NCBI RefSeq assembly: GCF_002355595.1
Contig: NZ_AP017422.1
Span: 4,712,001 to 4,776,000, forward strand
Source: Filimonas lacunae
GTDB lineage: Bacteria > Bacteroidota > Bacteroidia > Chitinophagales > Chitinophagaceae
Direction of reading: 5' to 3'
DNA: 64,000 nt
The notes under the pieces are model-generated. The model saw only the letters and a program-made list of their open reading frames with translations, was not told where the DNA came from and did no database searches. Positions 52,379-62,559 of this stretch are shown in pieces (within the stretch, counting starts at the first letter, position 1; each line of letters starts with the position of its first letter). Position numbers and translations under genes: made by a program.

Positions 52379-53185
52379 ATGACTAACGAACTTACCGGAA
52401 AAGTGGCGTTTATTACCGGCGCTGCGCACGGACAAGGCAGGGCGGCTGCGATAGCGCTGGCTGCGGAAGGCGTGCATATTGCGGCCTTTGATATTGCCAA
52501 AGCACTGGATTATCCTGGTTACTCCCTGGGCAATGCACCCGAACTGCAATCTTTACAGGAAGCCTGTGTAAAAGCAGGCGTACAATGTTTTACTTACGCG
52601 GGTGATGTACGTGATGACAATGCCATCACTTCTGCCGTAAATGATGTACAGGAAAAACTGGGCCGGGTAGATATTCTGTTTAATAATGCAGGTATTTGTG
52701 CCTATGGCATAGCCCATGAAATGCCGGAAGAGGAATGGGATGCTATGATAGACATTAACCTGAAAGGTGCCTGGCTAGTGGGCCGCAGGATAATACCATT
52801 AATGATGCAGCAAAAATCAGGCGTTATCATCAATAATTCCTCTATTGCCGGCCTGCGGGGCATGAACAGGCTAAGCCATTATGCAGCCTCCAAATGGGGA
52901 CTTACCGGGCTAACAAAATCCTGGGCCATAGAATTAGCGCCTTATAACATCAGAGCTGTTTCTATACATCCCACAGGCGTAAATACCCCTATGAATGATG
53001 GGCTTGCCGCTTTGGAAGGAGCTACCCCACAGGAAATAGCCGAACGTTCTGCCGGTAACCTGCTACCTGTTCCCTGGATTGAGCCGGAAGACGTAGCCAA
53101 TGCAGTTGTGTTTCTGGCTTCTGATAAAGCACGCTATATAACCGGTTCTTCTTTTGTGCTGGATGCCGGACTACTAACCCGGTAA
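52379..53185 (+). CDS. SDR family NAD(P)-dependent oxidoreductase
   Basis: Classical short-chain dehydrogenase, 268 aa. Cofactor motif TGAAHGQG (13-20), NNAG (102-105), catalytic S155, Y168 and K172 (YAASK), and the C-terminal SSFVLDAGL. The TGAxxGQGR variant of the glycine motif and the ~15-residue insertion after the second strand (KALDYPGYSLGNAPEL) resemble the carveol-dehydrogenase/mycofactocin-coupled SDR group, although no mycofactocin genes are seen. Substrate unknown. Confidence 0.92.
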   Translation: MTNELTGKVAFITGAAHGQGRAAAIALAAEGVHIAAFDIAKALDYPGYSLGNAPELQSLQEACVKAGVQCFTYAGDVRDDNAITSAVNDVQEKLGRVDILFNNAGICAYGIAHEMPEEEWDAMIDINLKGAWLVGRRIIPLMMQQKSGVIINNSSIAGLRGMNRLSHYAASKWGLTGLTKSWAIELAPYNIRAVSIHPTGVNTPMNDGLAALEGATPQEIAERSAGNLLPVPWIEPEDVANAVVFLASDKARYITGSSFVLDAGLLTR

Positions 53186-53255
53186 ATAAAAGCGAGCATG
53201 CTAACGGCGATACCGTAACCGGATGATTCATCGCCCAAGAGGTACAAAAAAACAA

Positions 53256-53277
53256 AGCCATCCTATAGCGGATGGCT
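53256..53277 (-). terminator. Terminator of the phosphoester locus
   Basis: Perfect 8-bp stem AGCCATCC and GGATGGCT with a 6-nt loop; TTTGTTTTTTT on the minus strand. It lies 27 bp beyond the last gene of the sigma-FecR-SusCD-GDPD-phosphatase group. Confidence 0.82.
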
Positions 53278-53304
53278 GTTGTTGCATCAGTTAGTTCAGG
53301 TGGC

Positions 53305-54870
53305 TCATTCCCCTATAACAGTAAACGTATCTTTAATACAGCTTTCTTTATCCTGTACTGTATATACCGTAGTACCTTTAGGTGCTTCGATAGTAATAGA
53401 GCGGCTGGTTAACCCTTTTTCACTCCACTGATAATTGCCGGAGAAGGAAGCAGTAAGCGTAACTTTTCTGCCGGCTTTCGCCTGCATCGTAACCTGTTTA
53501 TTCACTTCCTTCATCATCGTAAACTGATCGCGGATAACACCATCAGCGCAGATCCATTTAAAATCCAGCCGGTTGCCCTGCACTTCTATCATGCCCGCCC
53601 CGCCTACCGAGTCATTGGCATATAACATGGCTTTATGCGGATAAGTAGCCTGCCTGCCCCCCAGCTGACCTGCGGAACCAGCGACCACATATACCGTTCC
53701 GGTATTGGCAGTATCTTTTACATAAGGACAGGAATTGCGACTACCATCGTACAAGCCGGTAGAGCCGCTTACATTATGCTCTGCTGCACGAAAGGTAGCA
53801 GACATACCGTAATGCCCTTTTAGTAAACGGGAGCGTTCGTAATCGTGACTGTGGCCACATAATACCAGGTCAACACCATAACGTTCCAGTATGGCCAGGA
53901 AGTTTTTCCGGATTAATATCAACTCTTCTGCTTTATCAGAGTTATGCGAGCCCATAGTATAAGGCGGATGATGCCAGTAGGCTACTACCCATTGCTTATG
54001 CCTGTTGGCAGCCAGATCTCGCTTTACCCACTGTGCCTGAGCACCCAGGGTATCATAGATATGCGATTCACCATCTTCCAGCCCTTCCGAATCCAGCGAC
54101 AAAAAATGCACATTGCCAATGTCAAAAGAATAGAACGCCTGTGTATGAGAAGGAACTCCCCCGCTTTCGCCCTGCAAAGGCATAGAAAAGTTGTTATAAT
54201 AGGCGGTTTGATGGGTGCGGATAGCGGTTTCCACCGCACCAGGAAAGTCCTTATCGTTATAATCATGGTTGCCCGGACAGGGAAACAAAGGATATTTCTT
54301 TAAAAGGTCATCTTTATAAATATTGAAAAACTTTGCCTGAAACTCCGCATCCGTACCGCTTCCATAAGCATTATCCCCCAGCAATATCCAGGCATCCATA
54401 TAGTTATTGCCCAGGTAGTTTAATACCGACTGCTTTACCTTACGTTGATTTACCGAGTTGTTGCCACAATCGCCAAAAGCGCCAATACGATATATTCCTT
54501 CTTTACCGGTTTCGGGCAATGTGCAAAAATAGTTGGCCGCATCGCCCTGCATGGTTCTTTTAAAATCGCCAATGGTATAGTAATACCGGGTATGTGGCTG
54601 CAGGCCGTTAATAGTTACCACATGCTCAGCCGTTAAAACACTGTCGTCCTTCGCCCACTTTGTTTTGCCTTCCTGCACACCGTATTGCACCCTGCTGCGC
54701 GTAGCTACATCTGTACGCCACCGTATAGTAATGCTATTGGCAGTAGCTACCTGTAAATAAGGACCTCTCACTACTGCAGGCACCGCATCCGGATTATCTT
54801 CCTGCTGCGCATAAGCCTGTACATTCAAAGCCAGCAATACCGCTGCCAGCCATGCTACTTGTTTGTTCAT
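53305..54870 (-). CDS. Purple-acid-phosphatase-like metallophosphoesterase with FN3-like N-terminus
   Basis: Exported phosphatase, 521 aa from ATG 54870, signal ending AYAQ. Residues ~30-120 form the fibronectin-type purple-acid-phosphatase N-domain (VRGPYLQVATANSITIRWRT). The catalytic domain follows with GDCGNN, GDNAYGSG, GNHDYN, YWHHPPY and GHSHDYERS. About 80 C-terminal residues form a beta-rich domain ending CIKDTFTVIGE. Last gene of the operon, 19 bp after the double GDPD. It would release inorganic phosphate from phosphomonoesters, such as those left by the GDPD (inference). Confidence 0.92.
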   Translation of the reverse strand: MNKQVAWLAAVLLALNVQAYAQQEDNPDAVPAVVRGPYLQVATANSITIRWRTDVATRSRVQYGVQEGKTKWAKDDSVLTAEHVVTINGLQPHTRYYYTIGDFKRTMQGDAANYFCTLPETGKEGIYRIGAFGDCGNNSVNQRKVKQSVLNYLGNNYMDAWILLGDNAYGSGTDAEFQAKFFNIYKDDLLKKYPLFPCPGNHDYNDKDFPGAVETAIRTHQTAYYNNFSMPLQGESGGVPSHTQAFYSFDIGNVHFLSLDSEGLEDGESHIYDTLGAQAQWVKRDLAANRHKQWVVAYWHHPPYTMGSHNSDKAEELILIRKNFLAILERYGVDLVLCGHSHDYERSRLLKGHYGMSATFRAAEHNVSGSTGLYDGSRNSCPYVKDTANTGTVYVVAGSAGQLGGRQATYPHKAMLYANDSVGGAGMIEVQGNRLDFKWICADGVIRDQFTMMKEVNKQVTMQAKAGRKVTLTASFSGNYQWSEKGLTSRSITIEAPKGTTVYTVQDKESCIKDTFTVIGE

Positions 54871-54889
54871 CACTCTTTCTGTTTAACAG

Positions 54890-56476
54890 TTATTTATGCC
54901 ATCCTTTCTTACGCAAAAAAGCAAGCAGTTGCTCCGGATAGTTGGTTTGCACCACATTCAGCAATGGCTGTGTAGTAAACAATTCGGTAAAGCCTGTGCC
55001 CGGCTGCACTTCTTCTTTATCGTCGTAATCGCCCAATGCATTAGACCATACACGCAAACCCGCCAGCCTTACCTGTTGGATAAGTGTATCGGAATAAAAA
55101 GAATCATCTATATGCAATACCGGGTAACCTCCTACCTGCAAGGCTTTATGTACTTCGGCAGGATTATGCACACGTAGCATCACCGGCACTTCAAAGTCCA
55201 GCTGCCTTGCGGCCACTGCATCTTCTTCGTCATAGGCAAAGAATAATACCTCCTGCTGCATATGCAGTTTTTTCACCAGTGCAAAAGTTGCTTCCCGCGC
55301 GCTGGCAGTGCCTGCTTTAAAATCCAGGTCTACCATTATCTTCCCTTTCGTTAACCGCAAGGCTTCTTCTACCCTAGGTATTACCGCATTGGTTACCTTT
55401 CCATCATGTAACAGATGAAAACGCTGCAACTCGGCATAAGTAACATCACTTACCAGGCCTTTGCCATTGGTAGTACGTTGAATATCTTTATCATGCATTA
55501 CCACCAGCACCTTGTCTTTGGTTTCCCGCACATCCAGCTCAACAATGTCAATACCTGCATCAATAGCTTTCTGAATAGCCGGTAAAGAATTTTCGGGATA
55601 ATTGTTATGGTCAGCCCTGTGCGCCACCACCAGCATTTGTTCGGGATGATGATTAAAATTCCAAAGAATGCTATCCACCCTTGTTTTCAATGCATGTGGC
55701 TGTTGTTGTTGCAGGTAACGCAATAAGGCAGCAGGATGATCGGTTTGTAAACCACCGGGGGCCTCCTGCAGTGCCTTATTCCAACTGTCAGGCGTTTCCC
55801 TCTTTTGCTGCACATCTAACCACACCTCCACTTTTTGCTTTGCCAGCAATTGCAACATAGGCTTGCTATACCCGCCCACAGAGCCGTCCACCGCCGCCAG
55901 TGCATGCTGTTGTAAAAAAACACGCAATGCATCTGCCGTAGTAATGCTATCCGGAACACTGCCCATCAATGGCATAACAGGAACTGCTGTATGCCATTGA
56001 TAGTATTGTGACATCGTATTAACATACACTACCATTTGCTTTTGCATACCAGCCCATTGAACCAGTTGCCAGGTTGTAAGCACGTCCGCATCTTTAAAAT
56101 CAAGGTAAATATTCACTTTGTTGCGACACAGGCTTAACACCTGCCGGAACGTGGGGATATGCGGGGCCTGCATTTGTACTTCGGCATAGGTCATTTCCCG
56201 CACCTCTTTTCTACTGCCATCAGCAAGCGTGAGCACCGAATTATGCACCGCTATCAGACTATCGTCTTTAGTAGTGCGCACATCTACTTCCACATAATCT
56301 ACTCCAAGCTCAATGGCTTTTTGAAAGGCTGTTAATGAGTTGTCCGGAAATACAGTGTGATCGCCCCTATGGGCGATCACTACCGGTGTATGCCTGCTTA
56401 CGGGCAATTGATATGTTTGACCTGCAGCGCCTGCCGGGGGAATGCAGGCGAGCAGGTACATAAAAAATCGTTGCAT
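54890..56476 (-). CDS. Tandem double glycerophosphodiester phosphodiesterase-domain protein
   Basis: Exported, 528 aa from ATG 56476 (a start 7 codons upstream overlaps the SusD gene). Two GDPD domains: residues ~30-260 with H36-R37-G, E63, D65 and H78; and ~280-525 with H286-R287, E313, D315, H328 and D329. The first has VHN instead of the usual HD after the second catalytic His and lacks the RTTNG that follows in domain 2, so it may be altered in specificity or activity. GDPDs cleave glycerophosphodiesters to glycerol-3-phosphate and an alcohol. YLLAC near the N-terminus could be a lipobox. Confidence 0.91.
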   Translation of the reverse strand: MQRFFMYLLACIPPAGAAGQTYQLPVSRHTPVVIAHRGDHTVFPDNSLTAFQKAIELGVDYVEVDVRTTKDDSLIAVHNSVLTLADGSRKEVREMTYAEVQMQAPHIPTFRQVLSLCRNKVNIYLDFKDADVLTTWQLVQWAGMQKQMVVYVNTMSQYYQWHTAVPVMPLMGSVPDSITTADALRVFLQQHALAAVDGSVGGYSKPMLQLLAKQKVEVWLDVQQKRETPDSWNKALQEAPGGLQTDHPAALLRYLQQQQPHALKTRVDSILWNFNHHPEQMLVVAHRADHNNYPENSLPAIQKAIDAGIDIVELDVRETKDKVLVVMHDKDIQRTTNGKGLVSDVTYAELQRFHLLHDGKVTNAVIPRVEEALRLTKGKIMVDLDFKAGTASAREATFALVKKLHMQQEVLFFAYDEEDAVAARQLDFEVPVMLRVHNPAEVHKALQVGGYPVLHIDDSFYSDTLIQQVRLAGLRVWSNALGDYDDKEEVQPGTGFTELFTTQPLLNVVQTNYPEQLLAFLRKKGWHK

Positions 56477-56481
56477 ATGTA

Positions 56482-57951
56482 TTATTTGAGGTACCACATT
56501 TTGGTTGTGATCAGGTCTTCACCCTGCTGCGCTACACCCGCCTTATATTGATCCAGGTTTACAGATTGCTCGGTTAACGGATAGAGATAGCGTGAAGGAA
56601 TTGAAGTAATAGCCGCCAATGGACCTGGTTTTAATACCGGCAAACCCGTACGGCGGTTATCAAACCAACCTTCAGAGCTTTTCAAAAACAGGGACAGCCA
56701 TTTTTGTGTTATCACCTGTTCCAACGTACCATTATAACTTACTGCTTCCTGACCTACATAATCGTTCTGCGCCTGCGTAGAAATACCATAAAAAGAAAGT
56801 GATGCTTTAATGCCTTTGTAATACATAGATGCCGCCGTTTCACCTCTCATGGTCACTTTTCCTTTCTGCATGGCTTCTGCCAGTATAAAACATTGTTCGG
56901 CATAAGTCATCAGCGAAGCAGGCAACAGGCTGTTGGCATTGCTGTAAAGGATACCGGCCAACTTGGAAATATGCGCATCACCTCCATTATAGCCATAGGG
57001 AGAAGAGATAGCGTTAGGCACGCCTACATATACATTGGGGTCTACGGTATAATCAGTAGTGCTTGTTACCTGCGCAGCCCATATAGGCAAACGTGGGTCG
57101 TTTAAAGCCAGCAACTGATCTACCAGTTCTTTACTGGGCCTATACTTATCTATCTCCGTGCTGGTATAGTTTAAATTACCTCCCTGCCAGCTGTCGCCCG
57201 CAGTTTTTCCTAAAAAGGGTATCTCCGCATTGTCGTCGTTGCTCTCGAACAAAGGATATTTGTCCGGGTTGCTCAACATTGTTTGCATAGCAGTATAGGC
57301 AGAAGCATCTTTAGAGGAGATACGCATTAACAACCGTAACCGCAAGGCATTGTTAAATTTACGCCACTTCTTCAGATCGCCTTTGTACAACACATCGTAG
57401 CTACTGCTTAACTCCTGCGTTACAGCAGCCAGATCGTCATTAGTAGCAGCCAGCATATTTAACAGGTTGGGATAAATATCTTCCTGCTTGTCATACTTTG
57501 GATGCGCTACACTGCTGTCTTTAGAAAGCAGCGCCTGGCTATAAGGACAATCGCCATAGCAATCGGTAATATAAGAAAAGTTAAATACCCTCATTACCTG
57601 CGACACCGCCATATACTGTTTCTGACCTGCACTTTTGGCCAGATTATATAACTCATGGTTATAAGAAAGATATTGGTAATAGCCATCCCAGCTTACTGCC
57701 GACCAACTAAATAAATCATCGTTTTCATTCTTAATCTTGGTAATATAACGTGCAGCTTCTGCCGGCTTACCCGTAAAATTATCTTTCTGGTATTGATAAG
57801 CCGTTCTTACCAGTACGGTTGACAACAGGTACTGCGAGCTGATGGTACCGGAGGTATTAGGATCGGTATTAATGGCCGTGAAATCCTTGGTGCAGGCACC
57901 GGATAACAGCGCCATCATTGCCACAGGAATATACTTGAATATCGGTTTCAT
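56482..57951 (-). CDS. SusD/RagB family lipoprotein
   Basis: Surface substrate-binding lipoprotein, 489 aa; signal with Cys20 (LLSGACTKDF) followed by the INTDPNTSG segment typical of the SusD_2 branch (proteins often beside long STN-bearing SusC). TPR-like helices throughout; GWFDNRRTGLPVL near the C-terminus. It lies 19 bp after SusC and just before the double GDPD gene, so it probably presents the phosphodiester or its carrier molecule to SusC (inference). Confidence 0.93.
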   Translation of the reverse strand: MKPIFKYIPVAMMALLSGACTKDFTAINTDPNTSGTISSQYLLSTVLVRTAYQYQKDNFTGKPAEAARYITKIKNENDDLFSWSAVSWDGYYQYLSYNHELYNLAKSAGQKQYMAVSQVMRVFNFSYITDCYGDCPYSQALLSKDSSVAHPKYDKQEDIYPNLLNMLAATNDDLAAVTQELSSSYDVLYKGDLKKWRKFNNALRLRLLMRISSKDASAYTAMQTMLSNPDKYPLFESNDDNAEIPFLGKTAGDSWQGGNLNYTSTEIDKYRPSKELVDQLLALNDPRLPIWAAQVTSTTDYTVDPNVYVGVPNAISSPYGYNGGDAHISKLAGILYSNANSLLPASLMTYAEQCFILAEAMQKGKVTMRGETAASMYYKGIKASLSFYGISTQAQNDYVGQEAVSYNGTLEQVITQKWLSLFLKSSEGWFDNRRTGLPVLKPGPLAAITSIPSRYLYPLTEQSVNLDQYKAGVAQQGEDLITTKMWYLK

Positions 57952-57970
57952 AATAATGTGCAGGTGGTGA

Positions 57971-60900
57971 TTAAAAGTTTACACTCAGTTTTACGCCATA
58001 AGAACGGGTATAGGGCAACGACCAGCTGGCAGTGCCAGGCACTATACTGCCACTTTTAATAGTCATAGCAGTTTCCGGATCGTAACCTTTGCCTGCTGCT
58101 GTGTAGCTGAACAGGTTGCGGCCAATCAATGCTACCGACAGGTTGGTAAATGGTAAACGGCTCAGTTGCTTTTTAGTAAATGTATAGGTAAGGCTTGCTT
58201 CACGCAGTTTTACATAAGTAGCGCTGAACGTGTTACGCTGGTGCATTTTCCAATAGTAATCGCCATAGTAGCTTTCCGGATCAGTAACATTGGTATTCTT
58301 TACATAACCACCATTACCATCTGATATATATCCATTCTCTATCATTCCATCATTACGTTCAACGCCGTTATCGTTCCAGCTCACACCACCATGCGCTGCA
58401 TCTCTGCCATATAAGGTATTTACAGTACGTCCATCACTTAAAAGGTTCATGAACACGTAAGAAAAGAACTGACCGCCCTGGCGCCAGTCCAGCAGGGTGT
58501 TTAAAGAAAACTGCTTATAAGTAAAGGCGTTGGTAAAGCCCGCCATGAAGTCCGGGTTGTAGTTGCCTATTTTTACCAGGCCGGTAGCTGCTTGCGAATG
58601 GCCGGTATTATCTAACAGCTCTTCGCCTTTATGTGGACCATCAGGTACCGTTTTCCAGGTATTGCCATACATATCACCCATTTGTGTACCTTCCATTATC
58701 TGGTACTGTACCCCTTCGGCACTACCCATGGAATAGCTGGAAAGGTCTTTTGATAAACTCACTACCTTATTGCGGTTGCGTGTAAAGTTGGCGCTGATGT
58801 TCCAGGTAAAAGCACCGGTTACAGGCGTACCATTTACACCTATTTCCCAGCCACTGTTACGTATTTCTCCCGTATTGATAATTTTAGTACTGTAACCCGA
58901 GCTCATAGAAGTAGGAATTGGTACAATCTGGTTACGGCTGGAAGTGCTGTAGTAAGTAGCTTCAATACCCAGGCGATTGTTAAAAAACTTCAAATCGGTG
59001 CCCGCTTCGTAAGAAGTAGCTATTTCGGGTTTCAGGTTATTGTTCTTTAAAGTGGCGCTAAAAGTAGCCATCTTCACACTTCCCCAATCAGGCGAAGCAA
59101 AAGTAAAGTTGTTATACAGATTATAAGGATCTGTATCCTTACCTACTTTTGACCAGTTCATCCGCACTTTAGCAAAAGACACTGTCTTGCTGTTCAAATG
59201 CAACATATCTGAGACAATAAAGCTTAAGGATGCAGAAGGATAGAAATAGGAATTGTGGTTAGAAGGCAAAGTACTGGACCAGTCATTACGGGCAGTAAGG
59301 TTCAGGAAAGCATAGTTACTGTACGACAATTCGCCCATACCATATATGCTATTAATACGCCTGGTTGACCGGGAAGAATTGTTGGTAACGACACCTGCAG
59401 CTGCATTGGCAATATTATATACGCCTGGCATTACCAATGTTCCGGCAGCTTGCGACTGGCTATTGTTATTAGCGTCCATACGGTTGCCACCAGCTGATAC
59501 AAAGAAAGACCAGTCTTTTTTCAGGTTCTTCTTATATGTTAACAGGAAGTCTGTGTTACGCTCCATCTGAAACAGGCTGCCTATGGAATAACCACCATTG
59601 GGGTTTTGCACTGCACTGAATGCTCTTTTGCTTTCGTCTGTTTCGGAGTAGAAATCAACACCCGAACGCACCATCAGGCTCAGGTTTTTCAACAGGTCTA
59701 TATTTAACTGGATGTTACCTGTAAGCCTATTGCGGTTATAGCCATTAGTAAGCTCATAAGCCACAAAATAAGGGTTATCAGTACTACCCTGGTCCTGCGA
59801 AAACTGCGCCAGTCCTTCTTTGTCTTTCTGCCAGTAGTTTTTCAACAACGCCGGGTTGATATTGCCTGGCATGGTGTATATAATATAGCTGGCACTGCCT
59901 CTGTTAAAAGTAGGACGGTTTTTACTGTGATTGTTGGCATACGCCACATTGGTAGTTACTTTTATTTTAGGGCTTAACTCGTAACCTGCCGCCAGGTTAA
60001 CAGTATTACGCTGCAAATCGGTATTGGGAGAAATACCCTTGTTTTGCAGGTTGGTATAAGACAAACGGAAGTTGTTACCCGAAACAGCCACATTGGTAGT
60101 ATACGTGCTGCCGGTTTCAAAGAAATCTTTGACACGGTTAGGATAAGAGACCCAATCAGTAGGCACCAGGTTACCGTTTACATCGGTAGGACTGTTCCAT
60201 TGTACATATTTGGTACCCTGATCTAAGCGCGGGCCCCACGAAGCTGTAGACAATGTATTGGTAGGATCAGTAGACGACGTTACGTCGCCGGCGCCAAACT
60301 CATTCTGAAACTCCGGAAACTGCCAGGCCTTATCGTACATCGCATTAAAATTGGCCTGCACATTCAGTCCTTTTTTGCTTTTTCCGCTACCGCTTTTAGT
60401 AGTAATAAGCACTACGCCATTACCGGCCCTGCTACCATATAAAGCCGCCGCACTGGCGCCTTTTAATACGCTGATAGAAGCAATATCATCGGGGTTAATA
60501 TCCGATATAGGGCTACCATAATCTACGGTTACCTGACCTACCGGAGTAGCAGGTGTTCTGTTACCGGAAGAAATAGGCACACCATCTACTACAAATAGCG
60601 GCTGACTGCCACTGGAGATGGAAGAAGAGCCACGTATGGTAATTAATACAGAGGATCCCGGATCAGAACTAACTGCCCTGATATCCACGCCCGCCACTTT
60701 ACCACTTAACGCATTTACAACATTCACTTCTTTTACCGTGTTCACTTTAGAGCCATCTATCGTTGCAATAGAATAACCCAATGCTTTTTCCTGACGCTTG
60801 ATACCCAGTGCAGTTACTACCACATTGTCCAGGTTTTTAATATCTGCTTGCAGCTGCACATTCAAAGTAGCATTATTACCTGCTTTCAGTTCCTGGGTAA

Positions 60901-61447
60901 GATATCCGGCCGAACTGAATACCAGCACCACATCATCCCCTTCCACTTCTATACTAAATGCCCCGGTTGCGTTGGTAAGCACAGTTTTACCACCCGGACG
61001 CGCTGTAACAGCCACACCTGCCAGCAATTCTTCTTTATCGTTGGTAACAACTCCTTTTACCACATGACTGGCACGGCTGGCCGCTACGTTAAACGTATAG
61101 CTTTGTTTTTGTGTAGTTACTGCCGGTTTGATAGCATAATCGGTAGCATCCAGCTTTTCTGCCACAAGGCCTAACGGCTGCAGCAAAGCACTCAGCTTGT
61201 CTTCGGTAAAGCCACCTTTTACCGGTATTTTTTCAGCAGGCACAAACTTGTTGGCTATGGTAGCACTGCTGTAGTTAAAATTTACATGAAAAGTTCCCTG
61301 TATCTGATGCAAGGCCTCGGCCAATGCTACCATCTTTTGCGATGGAGGGGCAAAATGTTTAGGGGCGCGGGCATCGGCTGTTATCGCCTTCAGTTGAGGC
61401 AATAAAAAGGCAGCCAGGAATAAATACCTGTTAAATCGGATGTCCAT
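57971..61447 (-). CDS. SusC/RagA family TonB-dependent transporter with STN domain
   Basis: 1158 aa. Signal peptide to ~25; STN (secretin/TonB short N-terminal) domain at ~40-110 (VALAEALHQIQGTFHVNFNYSS), which is the usual contact for FecR. Then a carboxypeptidase-like domain (HVVKGVVTNDKEELLAGVAV), TonB-box region NVVVTALGIKRQEKALGYS, plug with LFVVDGVPISSG and SVLKGASAAALYGSRAGNG, and the barrel ending YGVKLSVNF. The STN domain makes the sigma-FecR-SusC signalling chain complete here, unlike the first locus. Confidence 0.95.
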   Translation of the reverse strand: MDIRFNRYLFLAAFLLPQLKAITADARAPKHFAPPSQKMVALAEALHQIQGTFHVNFNYSSATIANKFVPAEKIPVKGGFTEDKLSALLQPLGLVAEKLDATDYAIKPAVTTQKQSYTFNVAASRASHVVKGVVTNDKEELLAGVAVTARPGGKTVLTNATGAFSIEVEGDDVVLVFSSAGYLTQELKAGNNATLNVQLQADIKNLDNVVVTALGIKRQEKALGYSIATIDGSKVNTVKEVNVVNALSGKVAGVDIRAVSSDPGSSVLITIRGSSSISSGSQPLFVVDGVPISSGNRTPATPVGQVTVDYGSPISDINPDDIASISVLKGASAAALYGSRAGNGVVLITTKSGSGKSKKGLNVQANFNAMYDKAWQFPEFQNEFGAGDVTSSTDPTNTLSTASWGPRLDQGTKYVQWNSPTDVNGNLVPTDWVSYPNRVKDFFETGSTYTTNVAVSGNNFRLSYTNLQNKGISPNTDLQRNTVNLAAGYELSPKIKVTTNVAYANNHSKNRPTFNRGSASYIIYTMPGNINPALLKNYWQKDKEGLAQFSQDQGSTDNPYFVAYELTNGYNRNRLTGNIQLNIDLLKNLSLMVRSGVDFYSETDESKRAFSAVQNPNGGYSIGSLFQMERNTDFLLTYKKNLKKDWSFFVSAGGNRMDANNNSQSQAAGTLVMPGVYNIANAAAGVVTNNSSRSTRRINSIYGMGELSYSNYAFLNLTARNDWSSTLPSNHNSYFYPSASLSFIVSDMLHLNSKTVSFAKVRMNWSKVGKDTDPYNLYNNFTFASPDWGSVKMATFSATLKNNNLKPEIATSYEAGTDLKFFNNRLGIEATYYSTSSRNQIVPIPTSMSSGYSTKIINTGEIRNSGWEIGVNGTPVTGAFTWNISANFTRNRNKVVSLSKDLSSYSMGSAEGVQYQIMEGTQMGDMYGNTWKTVPDGPHKGEELLDNTGHSQAATGLVKIGNYNPDFMAGFTNAFTYKQFSLNTLLDWRQGGQFFSYVFMNLLSDGRTVNTLYGRDAAHGGVSWNDNGVERNDGMIENGYISDGNGGYVKNTNVTDPESYYGDYYWKMHQRNTFSATYVKLREASLTYTFTKKQLSRLPFTNLSVALIGRNLFSYTAAGKGYDPETAMTIKSGSIVPGTASWSLPYTRSYGVKLSVNF

Positions 61448-61482
61448 AAAAATGTTGTTGCTTTTATTGTATAGTGAGCGCT

Positions 61483-62478
61483 CTATTCAAATGTGACTGA
61501 GTTACCTGTTATAGATACTTTTCTGTTATACACTGCGCTGATGGCAGCAGTCAATATTTGTATGTTGTCTGATGGGCATGAACCTGTGAAGGTGCTATCC
61601 ATCATGCTTTTATTCTTCCATATTACGGTGTAACCGTAGTTATCTTCCAGCACCTGTGCTACTTTATGCAAAGGCATATTGGCAAACACCAGCCGGTTGC
61701 TCATCCACGAGATATAAGCGGCTGCATCCACCTCTGTTAACTGCATGCTATTGTTTTGTAAAGCAACCATTTGTCCCGGGTGCATTTTCAGCTGGCCTGC
61801 ATTGGCTGCTGCGCCTGTTCCGCTTGCTATTACCTTTCCTTCTTTCAGCACCACATTTACGTTATTGCGGCGGTTGTATACGTTAAACTGTGTACCCACT
61901 ACCGCCACATCCAACGCACTGGCGTGCACTACAAACTTGGGATGATAGCCTTGTGGTTTGCTGGTTACTTTAAAAAAAGCTTCCCCTTGTAACCACACTT
62001 CCCGATGCTTCCACCCTAACCAGTGCTTTTTAAAAGATACCGCAGAGTTGGCATTTAATATCACTTTCGACCCGTCCGGTAACACCACTTCACTGGTACG
62101 TGCAAAGCCGGCGGTAATGGTTTCTTCCTGCGTATAATAGAACAATGCAAACCCAGCCATTAATACCAGTATAGCCGCCGCCGCTGTCATCCGCAATAAT
62201 CGCACTCTACCTGTTCGGCGCATTACCCTGCTTCGGCTATCCAGTAACAGATCAATATTTGCTTTCACTGTTTCCATTTCCGGTGCACTATCCACTGTTT
62301 TTATATGCTGTAACTGCAACAGTACAAAACTGGCCTCCTTTGCTACAGGCAGCAATTGTGGCTGCTGTTGCAACAGCGTGTCCCAAAATGCACAGGATTC
62401 TTTATCTGACTGGTTTACCCAGGCACGGAAAGAATCTGTCATCATCAGGTCGGTGGCGGTATGTTTACTGTAATCCAT
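61483..62478 (-). CDS. FecR family anti-sigma factor
   Basis: 331 aa. N-terminal cytoplasmic domain to ~92, transmembrane helix ~95-114 (MTAAAAILVLMAGFALFYY), periplasmic FecR domain (VVLPDGSKVILNANSAVSF, WLQGEAFFKV, VVGTQFNVYN) and a C-terminal DUF4974-like domain (VFANMPLHKVAQVLEDNYGYTV). It lies 35 bp upstream of SusC. It likely transmits the substrate signal from the STN domain to the sigma factor encoded upstream. Confidence 0.94.
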   Translation of the reverse strand: MDYSKHTATDLMMTDSFRAWVNQSDKESCAFWDTLLQQQPQLLPVAKEASFVLLQLQHIKTVDSAPEMETVKANIDLLLDSRSRVMRRTGRVRLLRMTAAAAILVLMAGFALFYYTQEETITAGFARTSEVVLPDGSKVILNANSAVSFKKHWLGWKHREVWLQGEAFFKVTSKPQGYHPKFVVHASALDVAVVGTQFNVYNRRNNVNVVLKEGKVIASGTGAAANAGQLKMHPGQMVALQNNSMQLTEVDAAAYISWMSNRLVFANMPLHKVAQVLEDNYGYTVIWKNKSMMDSTFTGSCPSDNIQILTAAISAVYNRKVSITGNSVTFE

Positions 62479-62559
62479 TACTATTTGTGCGCTATTAATA
62501 AGAGGAAACAGAGGGAAGAAAAACCCTCACGGTTTTCACATTTTTTTAAAAATATTTTT

